This document shows positions 1 through 10,110 of a stretch of 64,000 nt of DNA, one piece after another (the stretch's first letter is position 1; every line of letters starts with the position of its first letter). Made by a program: the position numbers and the translations under genes. The DNA lies in assembly GCA_036172665.1 (NCBI GenBank), contig CM069871.1, positions 6,696,001 through 6,760,000 on the forward strand, given 5' to 3'. The notes under the pieces were generated by a model. The model was given only the letters and a program-made list of their open reading frames with translations, was not told the origin of the DNA and ran no database searches. The stretch comes from Prosopocoilus inquinatus (lineage: Eukaryota > Arthropoda > Insecta > Coleoptera > Lucanidae).

Positions 1-1360
1 GCTTATTAATTGCTTCCAATTTTTCGATTTTAATTTTTCTTTTTCGAGCACCACTGAGGTACTGCCTACCTTTATCAGTCATTATTGTTAAGTTAAATTA
101 AACACAATCACAAAACAAAAACCAACTCCACAAATACAGTTCAACGAGTCTGTTCGTCAACACCCGATCGCCACTGAGAAATTAAACCAAAAGGGGTTGC
201 GTTGCAAGTCAAACAATAATTAAAAGAAAACTAAAATTGTGTTATTGGGTACTGGGGTAGTCGTAAATAAACATGTGTTAATACAATGCTCTACATCCGG
301 TGGTGCTTGGACGTGGCAGATGAAGGCAAAGCGCAATAAATCTTTCTTTGCGACCCACTTATTTATGGGAAAGGTTTATTATTTTTAAGATTACTGTTTT
401 TATTTTGAGTTGAAATGTTACTTTGGATAAAAAAATTGCAATTTTTTTTTTAATTCTATTAGGAAAATAAGGGGCCCTCTAGAGGCGGGGGCCCCCTCGC
501 ACGGCGGGGTCTGCGGGCGCCTTAACGCCGCCAGTGGATATACCGTTACAATCAGGAGAAAAAAATGCTATCGAATAGAATAATAAAAAAACATAAGTTG
601 TATTTAAAAAATCGAAACTGATGATGGTCGTGGAAAGACGAAACGTTTGACTTAAATTCTGCTTCCTCTACTCGAAACAGAATCAAAAAGTGCCTGTAGA
701 AAGTTAAATCAGAATTTCAAAATTAAGTATAATAAAAGAGATACAGAGAGAAAAAGAAAATCGATTTTTTCACATTTTTATTAATAACTTAAGAAGAAAT
801 AAGAAAAAAATCATTCTCTCAATGAATACGAATTAGGCATTGATTCATGCAACTTTTCTTCCATTTAACCGAATTTGTATCTCTTACAGTTTAGGAGATC
901 CCTTCAGTGCACACCCAATTTGAAACAGCCGGTATATATATTAATAACATGTCTGTACGAATAAGAAATGTTTGTCCCAGACGGCGTATTTGACAGTGCA
1001 GTCCTGATTTATTATTCCGTTTGCACCGACATCGACATACCGAGAATATTTCTCTGTAGGTTGTAAAACTGCAAGTAACATGCACGTTCACACTTTCTGG
1101 AACTGGACAATATCGCCGCAATAAAATTTATTGGGTCAATATCTGACACCGCCAGAAACATAAAGCGCTCATAAACGCGAAAAATTCTGCGGTCTATTTA
1201 AACTACCAGCGCGGCAAAGCTTGTTTGGAATTTCAAATGAATTTTATTTGAGTCCTCGCGTTCGGTTCGCTTGTTTGTTACATGAATGAATGTGTTGCCC
1301 TCATTCGGTTTTAAATCCCTCAAAAAAACGGAAGTCTTATTTTTATTATTATTATAAAAC
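1..1360. other. AT-rich sequence without a recognisable gene
   Basis: I see no coding pattern, splice-bounded exon or repeat with clear ends here. The stretch is AT-rich with short A runs, interrupted by one GC-rich hairpin (470-525, listed separately). A (TTA)n-like run near 1337-1356 leads into the SINE-like piece that follows. Confidence 0.6.
470..525. repeat. GC-rich hairpin-forming island
   Basis: A stretch of about 55 bases is almost entirely G and C inside very AT-rich DNA. Near its start AGGGGCCC can pair with GGGCCCCT about 12 bases downstream. It holds no open frame and no RNA family that I recognise. The boundaries are abrupt on both sides. Confidence 0.5.
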
Positions 1361-1636
1361 GCCTGAACGTCCGGTGATAAGGGACCGGTCGTGGGTTCGC
1401 ACCCCGCCCGAGGTATTTCTCGGGGATGGTCGATACCCACTTCAGGTACCCTTCAGCGTTGGAGATACAATTCAACACTGATTCCCTTTCAACGACGAGG
1501 AGGTTTGGAACTAACAAAGCCACGGAACACTTTATATTACACACAAAAAAAATACACTCCCTCTCTTTAGGTCCTGACAAGTATGACTTAGAACCTCGTT
1601 GGGCAAACACCACAGATAAAAAAAATAAAATAGTAT
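1361..1636 (+). mobile_element. tRNA-derived SINE fragment (5' truncated)
   Basis: The sequence GGTTCGCACCC at 1394-1404 matches the RNA polymerase III B box. It sits in a tRNA-like context (GGACCGGTCGTGGGTTCG), but there is no matching A box at the usual distance upstream, where a TTA-rich run begins instead. The body continues through a unique region and ends in an A-rich tail near 1617-1636. The 3' part (about 1515-1630) recurs at 61019-61108, sharing CCACGGAACACTTTA and GGTCCTGACAAGT, as expected for 5'-truncated SINE copies. A plain tRNA is excluded because the arms do not fold into a full cloverleaf. Confidence 0.55.
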
Positions 1637-1905
1637 TTACAAATAAAGTCGAGAAAATCAATCCTCTTTAACCTCGGGGCAACGAGGTTAAGTACATGGA
1701 GGAAGGCGTGCTGTATAACGTGTATTTTACTGGAAACCGGTCTGGCCACGGGCCTTTAGTATCGCAAAACGAACGCAGTGTAGAGTACAGTGACTTTTTA
1801 GGAAACAATGCGGCCAATAATTAGGATTGTGCGCCATTAGTTTGCAAAAATTTATAAGCGCAAAAGGAATATAAACTAAGAAATTTGTTCTTTTAAAAAC
1901 TCTTA

Positions 1906-2050
1906 TGGCCAGTTGCACCGAACACTTAAGCCGAGCTTAACTCCAAGTACTGCTTATAATATGACATTTGAGGTTACACAACATTCAGTAAATCACATCT
2001 TAAGCGGTGCTTAAAGTTAAGCTCGGCTTAAGTGTTTGGTGCAACCGCCA
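1906..2050. mobile_element. Foldback MITE, 145 bp, GTTGCACC type
   Basis: The two ends are inverted copies: TGGCCAGTTGCACCGAACAC at the left pairs with a right end whose reverse complement reads TGGCGGTTGCACCAAACAC, and pairing extends through CTTAAGCCGAGCTTAACT. A second member lies at 25538-25685. The left flank is TTA, but the right flank is CAA, so the target duplication is not intact here. No coding capacity. Confidence 0.75.
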
Positions 2051-2169
2051 CAAGTGTTATTTTTTTCGTATAATAAAGTTACAAAGAAATAATGTTAATT
2101 CTACTATACAAAAAATAGTTCGACTTTTTTTTGGTGAATGTAGAGACAGGTTACCGAATTAAATACATA

Positions 2170-2322
2170 CAGGATGTTCATTTTAAATATTGATTCGATC
2201 AGGCAACCTATCAAACAAGTCAGAAATAACGTATTGCTTTCATAGTGCGTTAAAAACATGGAAGTAGAATGGGTTGCCTATTTTCAAATGTCAAGGCGTT
2301 ATATTTTAAAATGAGCACTCTG
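2170..2322. mobile_element. MITE with CAGGATGTTC-type ends and TA duplication
   Basis: The left end CAGGATGTTCATTTTAAA is mirrored by a right end whose reverse complement reads CAGAGTGCTCATTTTAAA. TA lies directly outside each end (2168-2169 and 2323-2324). The size and TA target fit a non-autonomous Tc1/mariner-like element. A piece of its interior (AGGCAACCCATTCTA on the reverse strand) recurs at about 19936. Confidence 0.65.
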
Positions 2323-3273
2323 TATATGCAAATATATGCAAAGCAAATATATAAATTGGTGAAGAAACTTGTTTGTTATGTAATAGACAAAGTACTATCC
2401 ACTAATTAACTAATTGAATTAAATCCTCGAGCTAGTTTGCGTTGTACTGAGTTATAAGAAAATTAAATGTGATCTGTTATGCTTCGATGAAAATCGAAGA
2501 AAAAAATTAGGAAAAATAACTAAAATAAAATGAGATTTCAACAAAACACAATAATTATTTTTTATAATTTATTGTTGCACTTTTTAATCTGATGAATTTT
2601 ATTAAAGCTGAATATAATTTTGCAAAAAAAAAAGGAATTAATTCTTGTTTCTGTTTATCTTATACGTACTTTGTACGTGCCCTAAAAAATATGGATCAAA
2701 AATCCCTACGTACTCATCCAATTCCATAAATAATTGTGATAAGTTGTTTATTCTTATCTTATACTTCTCCTGTGATTTAGTAGGATAGAAATCGCAACTA
2801 CTGAAGATGGCAGCATAGCTGCCGAAATACGCATTTAGTTAAAAAAAAACATATTGTGATTAGGAGTCAAATCCAAATTTATTAATTGTGATAAGAATTG
2901 TATTACATTGAGTATACATACATTTAAAAGATATTTTTGTTGTCGTTGTTGTTGTTGTTACTGGCATTTTTCTGGCTTTATATTTTATAGGGTATCACTA
3001 ATTTTTATCAATTCTTAATATTTAACTTTTTCTTGTTTTACTATTATTTTAGGGAAGTGTGACAAACCTAAAACGAAAAAAATTTTGAAGGGTGTTAAAC
3101 AAGAAAAAAAATAAGATAATTTAACGAAATAATAAAAAGAAAAAAGGAACAGGAAAACAAAGAAAAACAAGTGACGAACGTTTTCGGCGTGGAAACTTAA
3201 TTTAAGAAATTGTAAAAAATCCGAAAAAATTAACACTTGAATATATAATTAAAAAAGTTTTAAAAAATGTTGT
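2323..3273. other. AT-rich intergenic sequence
   Basis: No gene or bounded repeat is visible. It contains poly-A/T tracts, a short GTT microsatellite near 2939-2960, and a small dyad around 2803-2825 (GATGGCAGCATAGCTGCC). Confidence 0.6.
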
Positions 3274-3340
3274 TGCTAATCGTTTTTGATTGCAGTGAAA
3301 ACCTCGAGCAGCCTCTGTACAGCTGTTTCAGCCCTATTTG
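3274..3340 (+). repeat. Dispersed 159-bp repeat family, truncated copy
   Basis: It carries the family signature CGAGCAGCCTCTGTACAG together with TTTTTGATTGCAGTG upstream. Compared with the longest copy (46948-47106, opposite strand), only the first 65 bases or so are present. Other copies lie at 16971-17050, 18826-18914 and 34901-35010. Confidence 0.7.
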
Positions 3341-4089
3341 GGATTTCTTCAGTAGAAGCGTAGCTCGGAATTCCCACTGCAAACCAAAAACAACCTGACC
3401 AATTTATATTATAAAAAGTTAAGTTGGAAACTGGTTTTAAAAAGTTTAAAAGTCAGATAACTTGATGACAGAAATGAAGTACTAAATTCGGAAAAAAGTA
3501 TCAGAGTGAAATTTAATTAAAATAAATTAAATTTAATTACAAATAATTAACCTAATGGTGCAGCGACAGGTGATTAAAAAGTATGATATTTAAAAGAAAG
3601 CGAATGCAATTAAACCAGATACAAAAAAGCTCGACAAAAAAAGGATAATTAACAATCGATCGAAAAGAGCAGATTTCAAAAAAAAGTACAAAAGTAAAGT
3701 ACGAAATTTTATTTTAATTTTGAAAAATATAGGGAAATAAATCGATTAAAAAAAAAAGTTGAGGTAAGCGACGGTCTATTTCGATTGAAATTAGTTTTAA
3801 AAAAATTCAGAAATTTGTCTTTAAGCAAAAATAAAAAAAATAAAAAAATATTTAAATGAGACTATAATTAAGAAAAATAAGCCGCCCCGGGATCTCGTTC
3901 CAACAATTCGAAAAAAGAAGAAGCTTTCTGAACAATGAAAAAATAGCAATTAACGAAAAGAAAAAACAAATAGATCAGAAAATAAAAGCGACAGTATAAC
4001 AGGAAAATAAACAAGAAATGACGATCAGGTTATGGAGTGAAAACATAGTTGCACGATTTCGTTGAATTAAAAATCACGCAATTAATTTA
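3341..4089. other. A-rich sequence, no gene
   Basis: Purine-rich, A-dominated DNA with scattered words such as GATCGAAAAG and AAATAGATCAG. It resembles the A-rich modules at 39.8-42.5 kb and 49-50 kb, but I could not place boundaries. Confidence 0.5.
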
Positions 4090-4205
4090 CGGTCGATTTA
4101 ATAATAGGACTTTAAATTTAAAGTTACTTTAACCTCAAAAAATTCCCTATTGTTAAAGTGACTTTAAATTAAAGCCTCCTTAAAGTCTGATTATGAAAAG
4201 GGCCA
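4090..4205. mobile_element. Foldback MITE, 116 bp, TTA duplication
   Basis: The left arm (GGTCGATTTAATAATAGGAC) and the reverse complement of the right arm (GGCCCTTTTCATAATCAGAC) pair imperfectly and then closely through ACTTTAA and AAAGT-ACTTTAA. TTA flanks both ends (4087-4089 and 4206-4208). The ends resemble the GGCC-type foldbacks elsewhere in the window. Confidence 0.6.
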
Positions 4206-4208
4206 TTA

Positions 4209-5666
4209 ATGTTGAGAATTATGTACAATATTAAAAAAATCAAAAAAAGTGAAATAGTGAAATTAAAAAAAAAAAATAACATAACCTTAAAATGGCTAGG
4301 CTAGAATTTTCAATAGTCTTTTCTATTCGTACATGCAATAAATAAATACCGAAGATGGGCAAACTAATAGCGGATTTGGTGACGTATTTCTTGCAGTCAA
4401 TTAGAAGTGAGACCTGAATGGTCACACTGTTCTTTATAAAGTCACTATAGTGTAGAGGACTGCGCACTTAGTCACATGTTGTGTTCTCTGGTGCTCTCTA
4501 TTCTTGCCATACAAGAAAGCGGAGCGTGATTCCGAAAATCGGCTCGTTTTCTGCGCTCGCTTGTTACTCCTCCAGTTACTTAACCTCCATGGCTCCGGGC
4601 AACATTCTCACATGACGGTGAGTATTGATTTAGTTGATCGCGGTTGTACTTCCAAAAATTTCTGCTCAGAATAATTTATTTTAACCAAATCTAAGTTCCA
4701 AACTCTAATAAAATATTTTCGTTTCATTAAGAATTAATTTAATTTAAAAATAATAGAAGGCAGATTTATGTAAATATCCACCACCGGGTCACCATTGTTT
4801 ACTTAAAGATAGTGATGTCATGAATGAATTAATTAAACATGAGATTTTAGTGAAAACTTAATTTAACTTCGGAACAGTTTAGCTGTGCCCCTCGCAAACG
4901 ATATTAACTTCTTAAATATTGACTGATATTAAATTGAAACTACGAACTATTGACGGGGAATCCCCCCTGGGGTTTTACTCTGGAGAAAGAAGCTCTTTTT
5001 TTTTGGCCTCTTTTTTTCGAAGCGGGCAATGTTTGCAGTAGCAGAGAAAAAAATTCTCGTTTGAAATAAATTCGGGAAGATCAAAGATTTAAAAATCTTT
5101 CACGTACTTTGAAATGATAAGCCCGGTGATATATCTAACTTCCGCAATTGCTTTGTTTTCGTGTCACGGCTGGCGCACAAAGGCATAAATTTTCACATTA
5201 TTAAATGCGGAATCTGATATTGCCAACGTATAAAACGTTGAACCTGCGAGTCATTTTGACGTCTAGTGCTTTGACGAATTCGGTTCGAAACGGAAAGACG
5301 AATAAAAAAAATCGCAAATGATTTGTACGATTAAAAAAAAAATAGTAATTTTTTTTAAAAGAATGTACCTATTTATTATCAATATTTAAAAATTACTTCG
5401 CAATGATCTATGAAAACTACAAGCTCGTCGAAATAAACTATGCATTGCAATGAAAAAAAGAAAAAAATTTAAAAAGAAAAATATCTTTCAGTTCAAATCA
5501 TTCAAAACTGAAAGATAGGTTATTTTGAAATCACTTCTTCAATGACCAATCATGTCTTACGTTTTTTACGACTTTTATCTCAATGAAATGCTCTTATTAA
5601 CATACTTTGACATAACCTAGATGTTTAAAGTAAGGTATTATAAATATTGAAAATTTTGAATAGATA
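4209..5666. other. AT-rich sequence with a short CpG-containing stretch
   Basis: Most of it is featureless AT-rich DNA. Between about 4480 and 4625 the base composition is more balanced and contains several CG dinucleotides. It ends in ACATGACG followed by GTGAGT at 4619-4624, a good splice-donor sequence. This could be a 5' untranslated exon, but nothing else supports it. Confidence 0.35.
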
Positions 5667-5668
5667 TA

Positions 5669-5959
5669 CAGCGTGTCCACGGATCGACTTGACAAGAGGG
5701 AACACTTTTTTAATGTCATATCAAGTTTACAACAAAAAAAGTGTTATTTACAAAAAAAATTTGCTTGTCATGAACCTCCAGAAGCAATTTGAGCTACAGT
5801 CTGCTTAAAAAATTCAACTTTTTTAATTTCATGAAACAGAAATCAAAGCTACGTTTTCATTGTTGATTTTAGGCAAAGCAAATAATTTTTTTTTTGTCTA
5901 AAGCTGATGTTAAAAATGTTTTTTTTCTTCTCTTGTCAAGTCGATCTGTGAACACACTG
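5669..5959. mobile_element. MITE, 291 bp, TA duplication, GATCGACTTGACAAGAG ends
   Basis: The left end begins CAGCGTGTCCACGGATCGAC. The reverse complement of the right end begins CAGTGTGTTCACAGATCGAC and continues with TTGACAAGAG on both sides. TA flanks each end (5667-5668 and 5960-5961). There is no coding capacity, so this is a non-autonomous element of Tc1/mariner-like design. Confidence 0.8.
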
Positions 5960-5961
5960 TA

Positions 5962-7330
5962 TTCAGACTCTAGCAATAGTTATCGTTCGATAAAAGAATG
6001 TCTATTTCAAATGAACCAATCTTCAATAATTTTCATTTTTGTTTATTTTCTACATGTGAAATTAAATAATCGAACATTTATTATACTCCTCTCTCTCTCT
6101 TTAGAGTTGTCTGTCATTTGTTTTTTTTCTATTTTCTTTACAAATTTTCGTTTGTAAATGTTTTGTTGTTTGTTATTTTCTCTTGCGCCGATCGTCATTT
6201 GTTTCCATCTTCAAATATTTCCGTCACTTTCCGATTTTTTTCCTGTCGTTATTGTTTGTAAAAAAAAATAGTTTTGAAGTAATGATTTACTTTTATTTTC
6301 TTTCTTTTTGTTCATCTACCGAGATTATTCCTCTTTTCTTTGACGTAAACATTTACGATCGTTATTTGTTTTTCTTTGTGGTTTTCCGTCGTGAAATTCT
6401 ACGATCGTCATTTGTTTTTCTTTTCCTTTTCGTTCTAATATGTATAAAATCAATCGATTTTTCTGCATTTCTTTCTCGTTCACGAATAATTACAGTCGTC
6501 ATTTGTTTCTCCATTTCCCGCTTTCTTCAAAAGAAATTTACGTTTCGCAAATAAGTATTATGATGGCGATTCGGTTTTGTTTGTTGTTTTTTTTTGTGAA
6601 ATTCGAATTATTATTAACCTTGAACGTCATTATTATTATTATATTTTTTAATCCATAATTCGCTTCGAGTTCTCTTCTTCTGTGTATGTACGATCCTCGT
6701 TTGTTTTTTTCTTTTACTTTTGCCAGGAATCTTTGTTTCTTTCTTCATTTGTAGTAGCTTTCTTAATGGTCAAAAACGTTTTTCGTTTTTTTTTTGTTTT
6801 TCTTACGTTCGTCAGGAATTTTTGTGTTTTTTTCATTTGTAGTAGGTTTATCGATTGTCAAAAACGTTTTACGTTTTTTCTTAATTGCCTACATTTTTTC
6901 TTGAATCAAATAAATAATAATTTCTTTGGAAATTTTAATTTTCCCACTTTCTGGTTCCTCGAAAATGTTTTGTTTTTTCTGTTTCTGATTGTTTGACCTT
7001 TTTTTGTTTTATTCTCGCAAAATGTATCGATTACCTTTTGGTTCGTCCCCCCCTTTTCCTTTTCTTAATTTGTGAATTTCATTTTGAATGTCTTTTATGA
7101 ATTACTTTTTTTTTGAGAAATTATAAATCTGATTCTTTTTTGTTAAATTTTAATTTTATCAAAAAATAATCATATTTATTATACACATGATTTTGAAGTT
7201 GATACTGTACATCGTACCAACTGCTAAATACTCGTACGAATACGGCTATTATAATCGTCCGGGTTGGCAACATTGAACAGAAACAACGGAACGAACCCTG
7301 CCAACTTTTGGCGATTTGCCTTGACATTAA
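5962..7330. repeat. T-rich degenerate repeat field (CGTCATTTG words)
   Basis: The plus strand is T-dominated. It repeats words such as GATCGTCATTTGTTT and GTCAGGAATTTTTGT at irregular spacing (near 6190, 6355, 6403, 6495 and 6690). The same words recur at 15.1-15.65 kb, and in reverse complement (CAAAAGACGATCAATT) in the A-rich blocks at 39.8-42.5 and 49 kb. Stop-free frames here encode only Phe/Leu/Ser-rich low-complexity peptides, so I do not call genes. Confidence 0.55.
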
Positions 7331-7333
7331 GAA

Positions 7334-7560
7334 GTCACTAGATGGCGCTGTTATTATACATCGATCAACAACGATATAATTTCTTAAATTGTGTCAGTCT
7401 TCTTTGCATTCGCCATCACTGGATGGCGTTGTAATAATAACAGCGATCAACATCAATATAATTTCTTAAATTCTGTCAGTTTTCTTTGTACTCGCCATCA
7501 CTAGATGGCGTTGTTGTTACACAGTGATTATAACAGCGATATAATTTCTGAAATAAAACC
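7334..7560 (+). repeat. Three tandem copies of an 82-bp unit with CTAGATGGCG
   Basis: CACTAGATGGCG or CACTGGATGGCG occurs at 7336, 7417 and 7499. Each is followed by a similar sequence (ATCAAC, GATATAATTTCTTAAATT, GTCAGT-TTCTTTG). The second and third copies are preceded by CGCCATC, giving a dyad CGCCATCACTRGATGGCG. The first copy is bounded on the left by unrelated sequence. Confidence 0.75.
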
Positions 7561-8167
7561 ATAAAATAAAAAAAAAGAAATTTTCAAACTACGATTCGTC
7601 TTGATTTTCTTTTTCTTTTTGTGATGTCGTCGTTGTTTATTTTCCTTTTTTTAAATTTATTTATGCGTTTGGATTGTCACAAACGTTTTTAATTTTTTTT
7701 GCGTTTAATGGTTTCCAATTTTTCCAGAAATTTGTTAGAAACTTTAATTTTTTTTTCATTTTCAATTTTACAAGTTTTCTCGATCATCAAAAACATTTCT
7801 AATTTCTGATTGTTGGCCTTTCTTGTTCCTCTCCTCAACAAACTGTTTTCATACATTTTATTCCCTTTTCGTTTCCTTCATTTGTTAACTTAATTTTTTA
7901 ATAGATATTAACTACTTTCTTGAGAAACTTTCTACTACTAACAGAAAAAAAACTCTATAAAAGAATGAAATTGCAAAAGATTTAATGAAGAGTAAAGGTT
8001 ACCAACTGATTAAAAAAAATACATATATTAATGAAAGATTTGAGGGAACATGAGCAGATTCCAAAAAGAAAAACTGTGGTGGAAGCATACTGAGAAGAAG
8101 TAAAGTAGGTATCACAGCCAGCACGAACAGATATCTAAATTCCTTTTGGAAAACGGAAAAACCACAG
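7561..8167. other. T-rich sequence with a short duplicated block
   Basis: About 90 bases (7667-7756: GATTGTCACAAACGTTTTTA and following) recur at 8551-8640. No coding frame is apparent. The last 130 bases lead into the LINE fragment and may belong to it, but I cannot match them. Confidence 0.45.
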
Positions 8168-8302
8168 GTTTCAGCAGATTTATTCAAAAACAGAGGTGGC
8201 CAACTGTGTCAAAAATAGACAAGTTAATTAAGGATTTATGGGAGCAGGAACGAATGCCAAATCAACGGAAAATGGCGATAATTTCATCAATTTTCTAAAT
8301 TT
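8168..8302 (+). pseudogene. LINE reverse-transcriptase fragment, copy 1 (decayed)
   Basis: Two short frames encode peptides that I recognise from the region before the reverse-transcriptase palm of non-LTR retrotransposons: ADLFKNRGGQLCQK, then, after a one-base frame change and a stop, DKLIKDLWEQERMPNQ followed by RKMAIISSIF. In intact LINEs the corresponding segment reads through to KKGD and the NYRGI motif; here it runs into a stop at once. The fragment is a dead remnant of about 45 codons. A related copy lies at about 8655-8725. The family assignment (RTE/Jockey-like) is by pattern memory only. Confidence 0.65.
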
Positions 8303-8982
8303 TTCTTTTTCTTGATCTCTCCTCTTCTTGTTGTTGGAAGAATTTTCTTGTGTTTCTTGTGCTTTTGTAACACTTGTACAGTCATTTTTCATTCCTTTCT
8401 AAATTTTCACTACTCTTATTGTCCTTCTTCTTGACCTCAACTTTTCTTCCTTCCTTGGATCCAACTTTGTTTTATCCTTCCTTTCGCTGATTCTGATTCA
8501 ACTATTTCTAATTATTTTTTTTTTTATTTCAGCTAGACCTGTTCTTCTGGATTATCACAAACGTTTTTAATTTTTTTTGCGTTTAATTGTTTCCGATTTT
8601 TCTAGAAATTTGTTTAGAAACTTTAATTTTTTTTCTCTTCAATTTTACAATGTTTACAAGATTTATGGGCGCAGAAACAAATGCCAGAACGATGGAAAAT
8701 GGCGACGATTTCATCAATTTTCTCAATTTTTCTTCTTCTTGATCTCTCCTCTGTTTACTCTTGGAAGAATTTTCTTGTGTTTCTTGTGCTTTTGTAACAC
8801 TTGTACAGCCATTTTTCATTTCTTTCTAAATTTCCACCGTTCTTATTGTCCTTCCTCTTGATCTCAACTTTTCTTCCTTCCTTGGATGCAACTTTATTTT
8901 GTCCTTCCTTTCGCTGATTTTGATTCAACCATTTCTAATTATTTTTTTTTAATTTCTGCTAAACTTGTTCTTCTTCTTGGCC
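8233..8982 (+). repeat. Tandem duplication with 427-bp offset
   Basis: Segments 8233-8550 and 8660-8982 are the same sequence with scattered substitutions. For example, GGAAGAATTTTCTTGTGTTT occurs at 8336 and 8763. The duplicated unit starts inside the LINE fragment and runs into T-rich sequence, so the duplication happened after the LINE piece was already in place. Confidence 0.8.
8655..8725 (+). pseudogene. LINE reverse-transcriptase fragment, copy 2
   Basis: One frame reads DLWAQKQMPERWKMATISSIF, a near relative of copy 1. It has kept the MPE-RWK spelling typical of active LINEs better than copy 1, which has MPNQRK. It was made by the 427-bp tandem duplication and ends in T-rich sequence without the catalytic motifs. 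Confidence 0.65.
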
Positions 8983-9976
8983 ACTCTTTTTCCTGCGCTA
9001 TCTGATTTTTAATGCTTTTACTAAATTTTTCCACGTACATTTTTTTCTTTCTTTTTCTTGCTCTTGGAAAAGCTGGCTTGTCTCAATTCTGGTTGTATTC
9101 TTCCTTTCGCAGCTTCAACCATTTGAAATTCTTTCCTAATTTTCTATTTTATATATTTTTCTTTTCTCTTGTTCTTGCTCTTGGAAAAGCTTTCTTATTT
9201 CTTCTAAATTTCTACTGAATTTATTTCTCTTCTTTTCCGACTTCCTCTTCTTCCTGGTCTCTCTTTTTGTTGCTCTTGAAAGTGCTTTCTTGTTTCCATC
9301 CTTGAGGTATTCTTCCTGACACTGATTCAAAGATTTTAAATTAGTTTCTTAATTTCCATCGCAACTATTCTTCTTCTTCTTCTTGCTCTCTTTTAAAACT
9401 AAAATATTAAAAATCAAGGATCACGGTCAATTGAACCCAAACGACCTACAACACCTAAATAAGCCAAACTTAGGACCTCAAAGAAAAAAAATTGAAAAAC
9501 CGAAAATTAATACGAGTTAAGTAATCTCGAAACTTCCGTTGTTCGTTTTCTTCAACTTCCGGAGAACCATGCTAAAGCTATATAAATTAAATTCAAGGGC
9601 AGCTCAAGCCAACTGAACTCAACTCAGACATGTTCAATTCAAACGAAAAAGAAAATAAAGTCAAAGAAATTAAAAATCGATGAAAAATCTAGGCCATCTC
9701 GACGCCAACCCAACCCAACTGAACTCTAAATAATCCCAACCCAAGAAAAGAATCTAAAAAATTGAAAATTTAAACTTATTGCAAATTAGGTAACCTTGAA
9801 GACAATTGCGGTCGTTGTACACCATCTTCTGAGACTTCCATAGAACCGCGTTAATGTTAATATTAAATTATCAATACAAATGCGAAGCAATTTCAAGGTC
9901 AACTTTAAAAACAAGCCAGCTTAAAATACACTAAGAAATTAGGTCATACTGTCGTATAAGTCAGCTTAAAACATAC
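8983..9976. other. T-rich then A-rich low-complexity sequence
   Basis: 8983-9400 is pyrimidine-rich with irregular repeats of TTGCTCTTGGAAAAGC-like words (near 9057 and 9174). 9400-9960 is A-rich and contains GAACTCAACTCA and CCAACCCAA words that recur at 29.3-29.7 and 33.8-34.0 kb. No gene seen. Confidence 0.5.
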
Positions 9977-9979
9977 TAA

Positions 9980-10107
9980 GGTCCAGTTTTACAAATGGGG
10001 TTCAACTTTGAGCTGAGGCTTAAACCCTTAGCAACAATTATTTCAACAACTGTTGTGAAGGATTTAAGGTTCGGTTCAAAGTTAAACCGTCATTGTAAAA
10101 CTGGGCC
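9980..10107. mobile_element. 128-bp foldback element, copy A, TAA duplication
   Basis: The ends GGTCCAGTTTTACAAAT and (reverse complement) GGCCCAGTTTTACAATGAC pair, and the arms stay paired through TTCAACTTTGA and TTTAA. TAA flanks both sides (9977-9979 and 10108-10110). It is closely related to 52829-52956, which is inserted in the opposite orientation. The 3-bp TWA target fits PIF/Harbinger-like MITEs. Confidence 0.85.
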
Positions 10108-10110
10108 TAA

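Noticed and set aside
1380..1410. Functional tRNA gene
   Set aside because: Only a B box is present. The A box and acceptor stem are missing, and the sequence continues as a repeat found elsewhere.
5894..6996. Several plus-strand frames of 72-123 codons encoding Phe/Leu-rich peptides that resemble membrane proteins
   Set aside because: They follow from T-rich low-complexity DNA; overlapping frames are equally open and no ordered membrane topology or family is visible.
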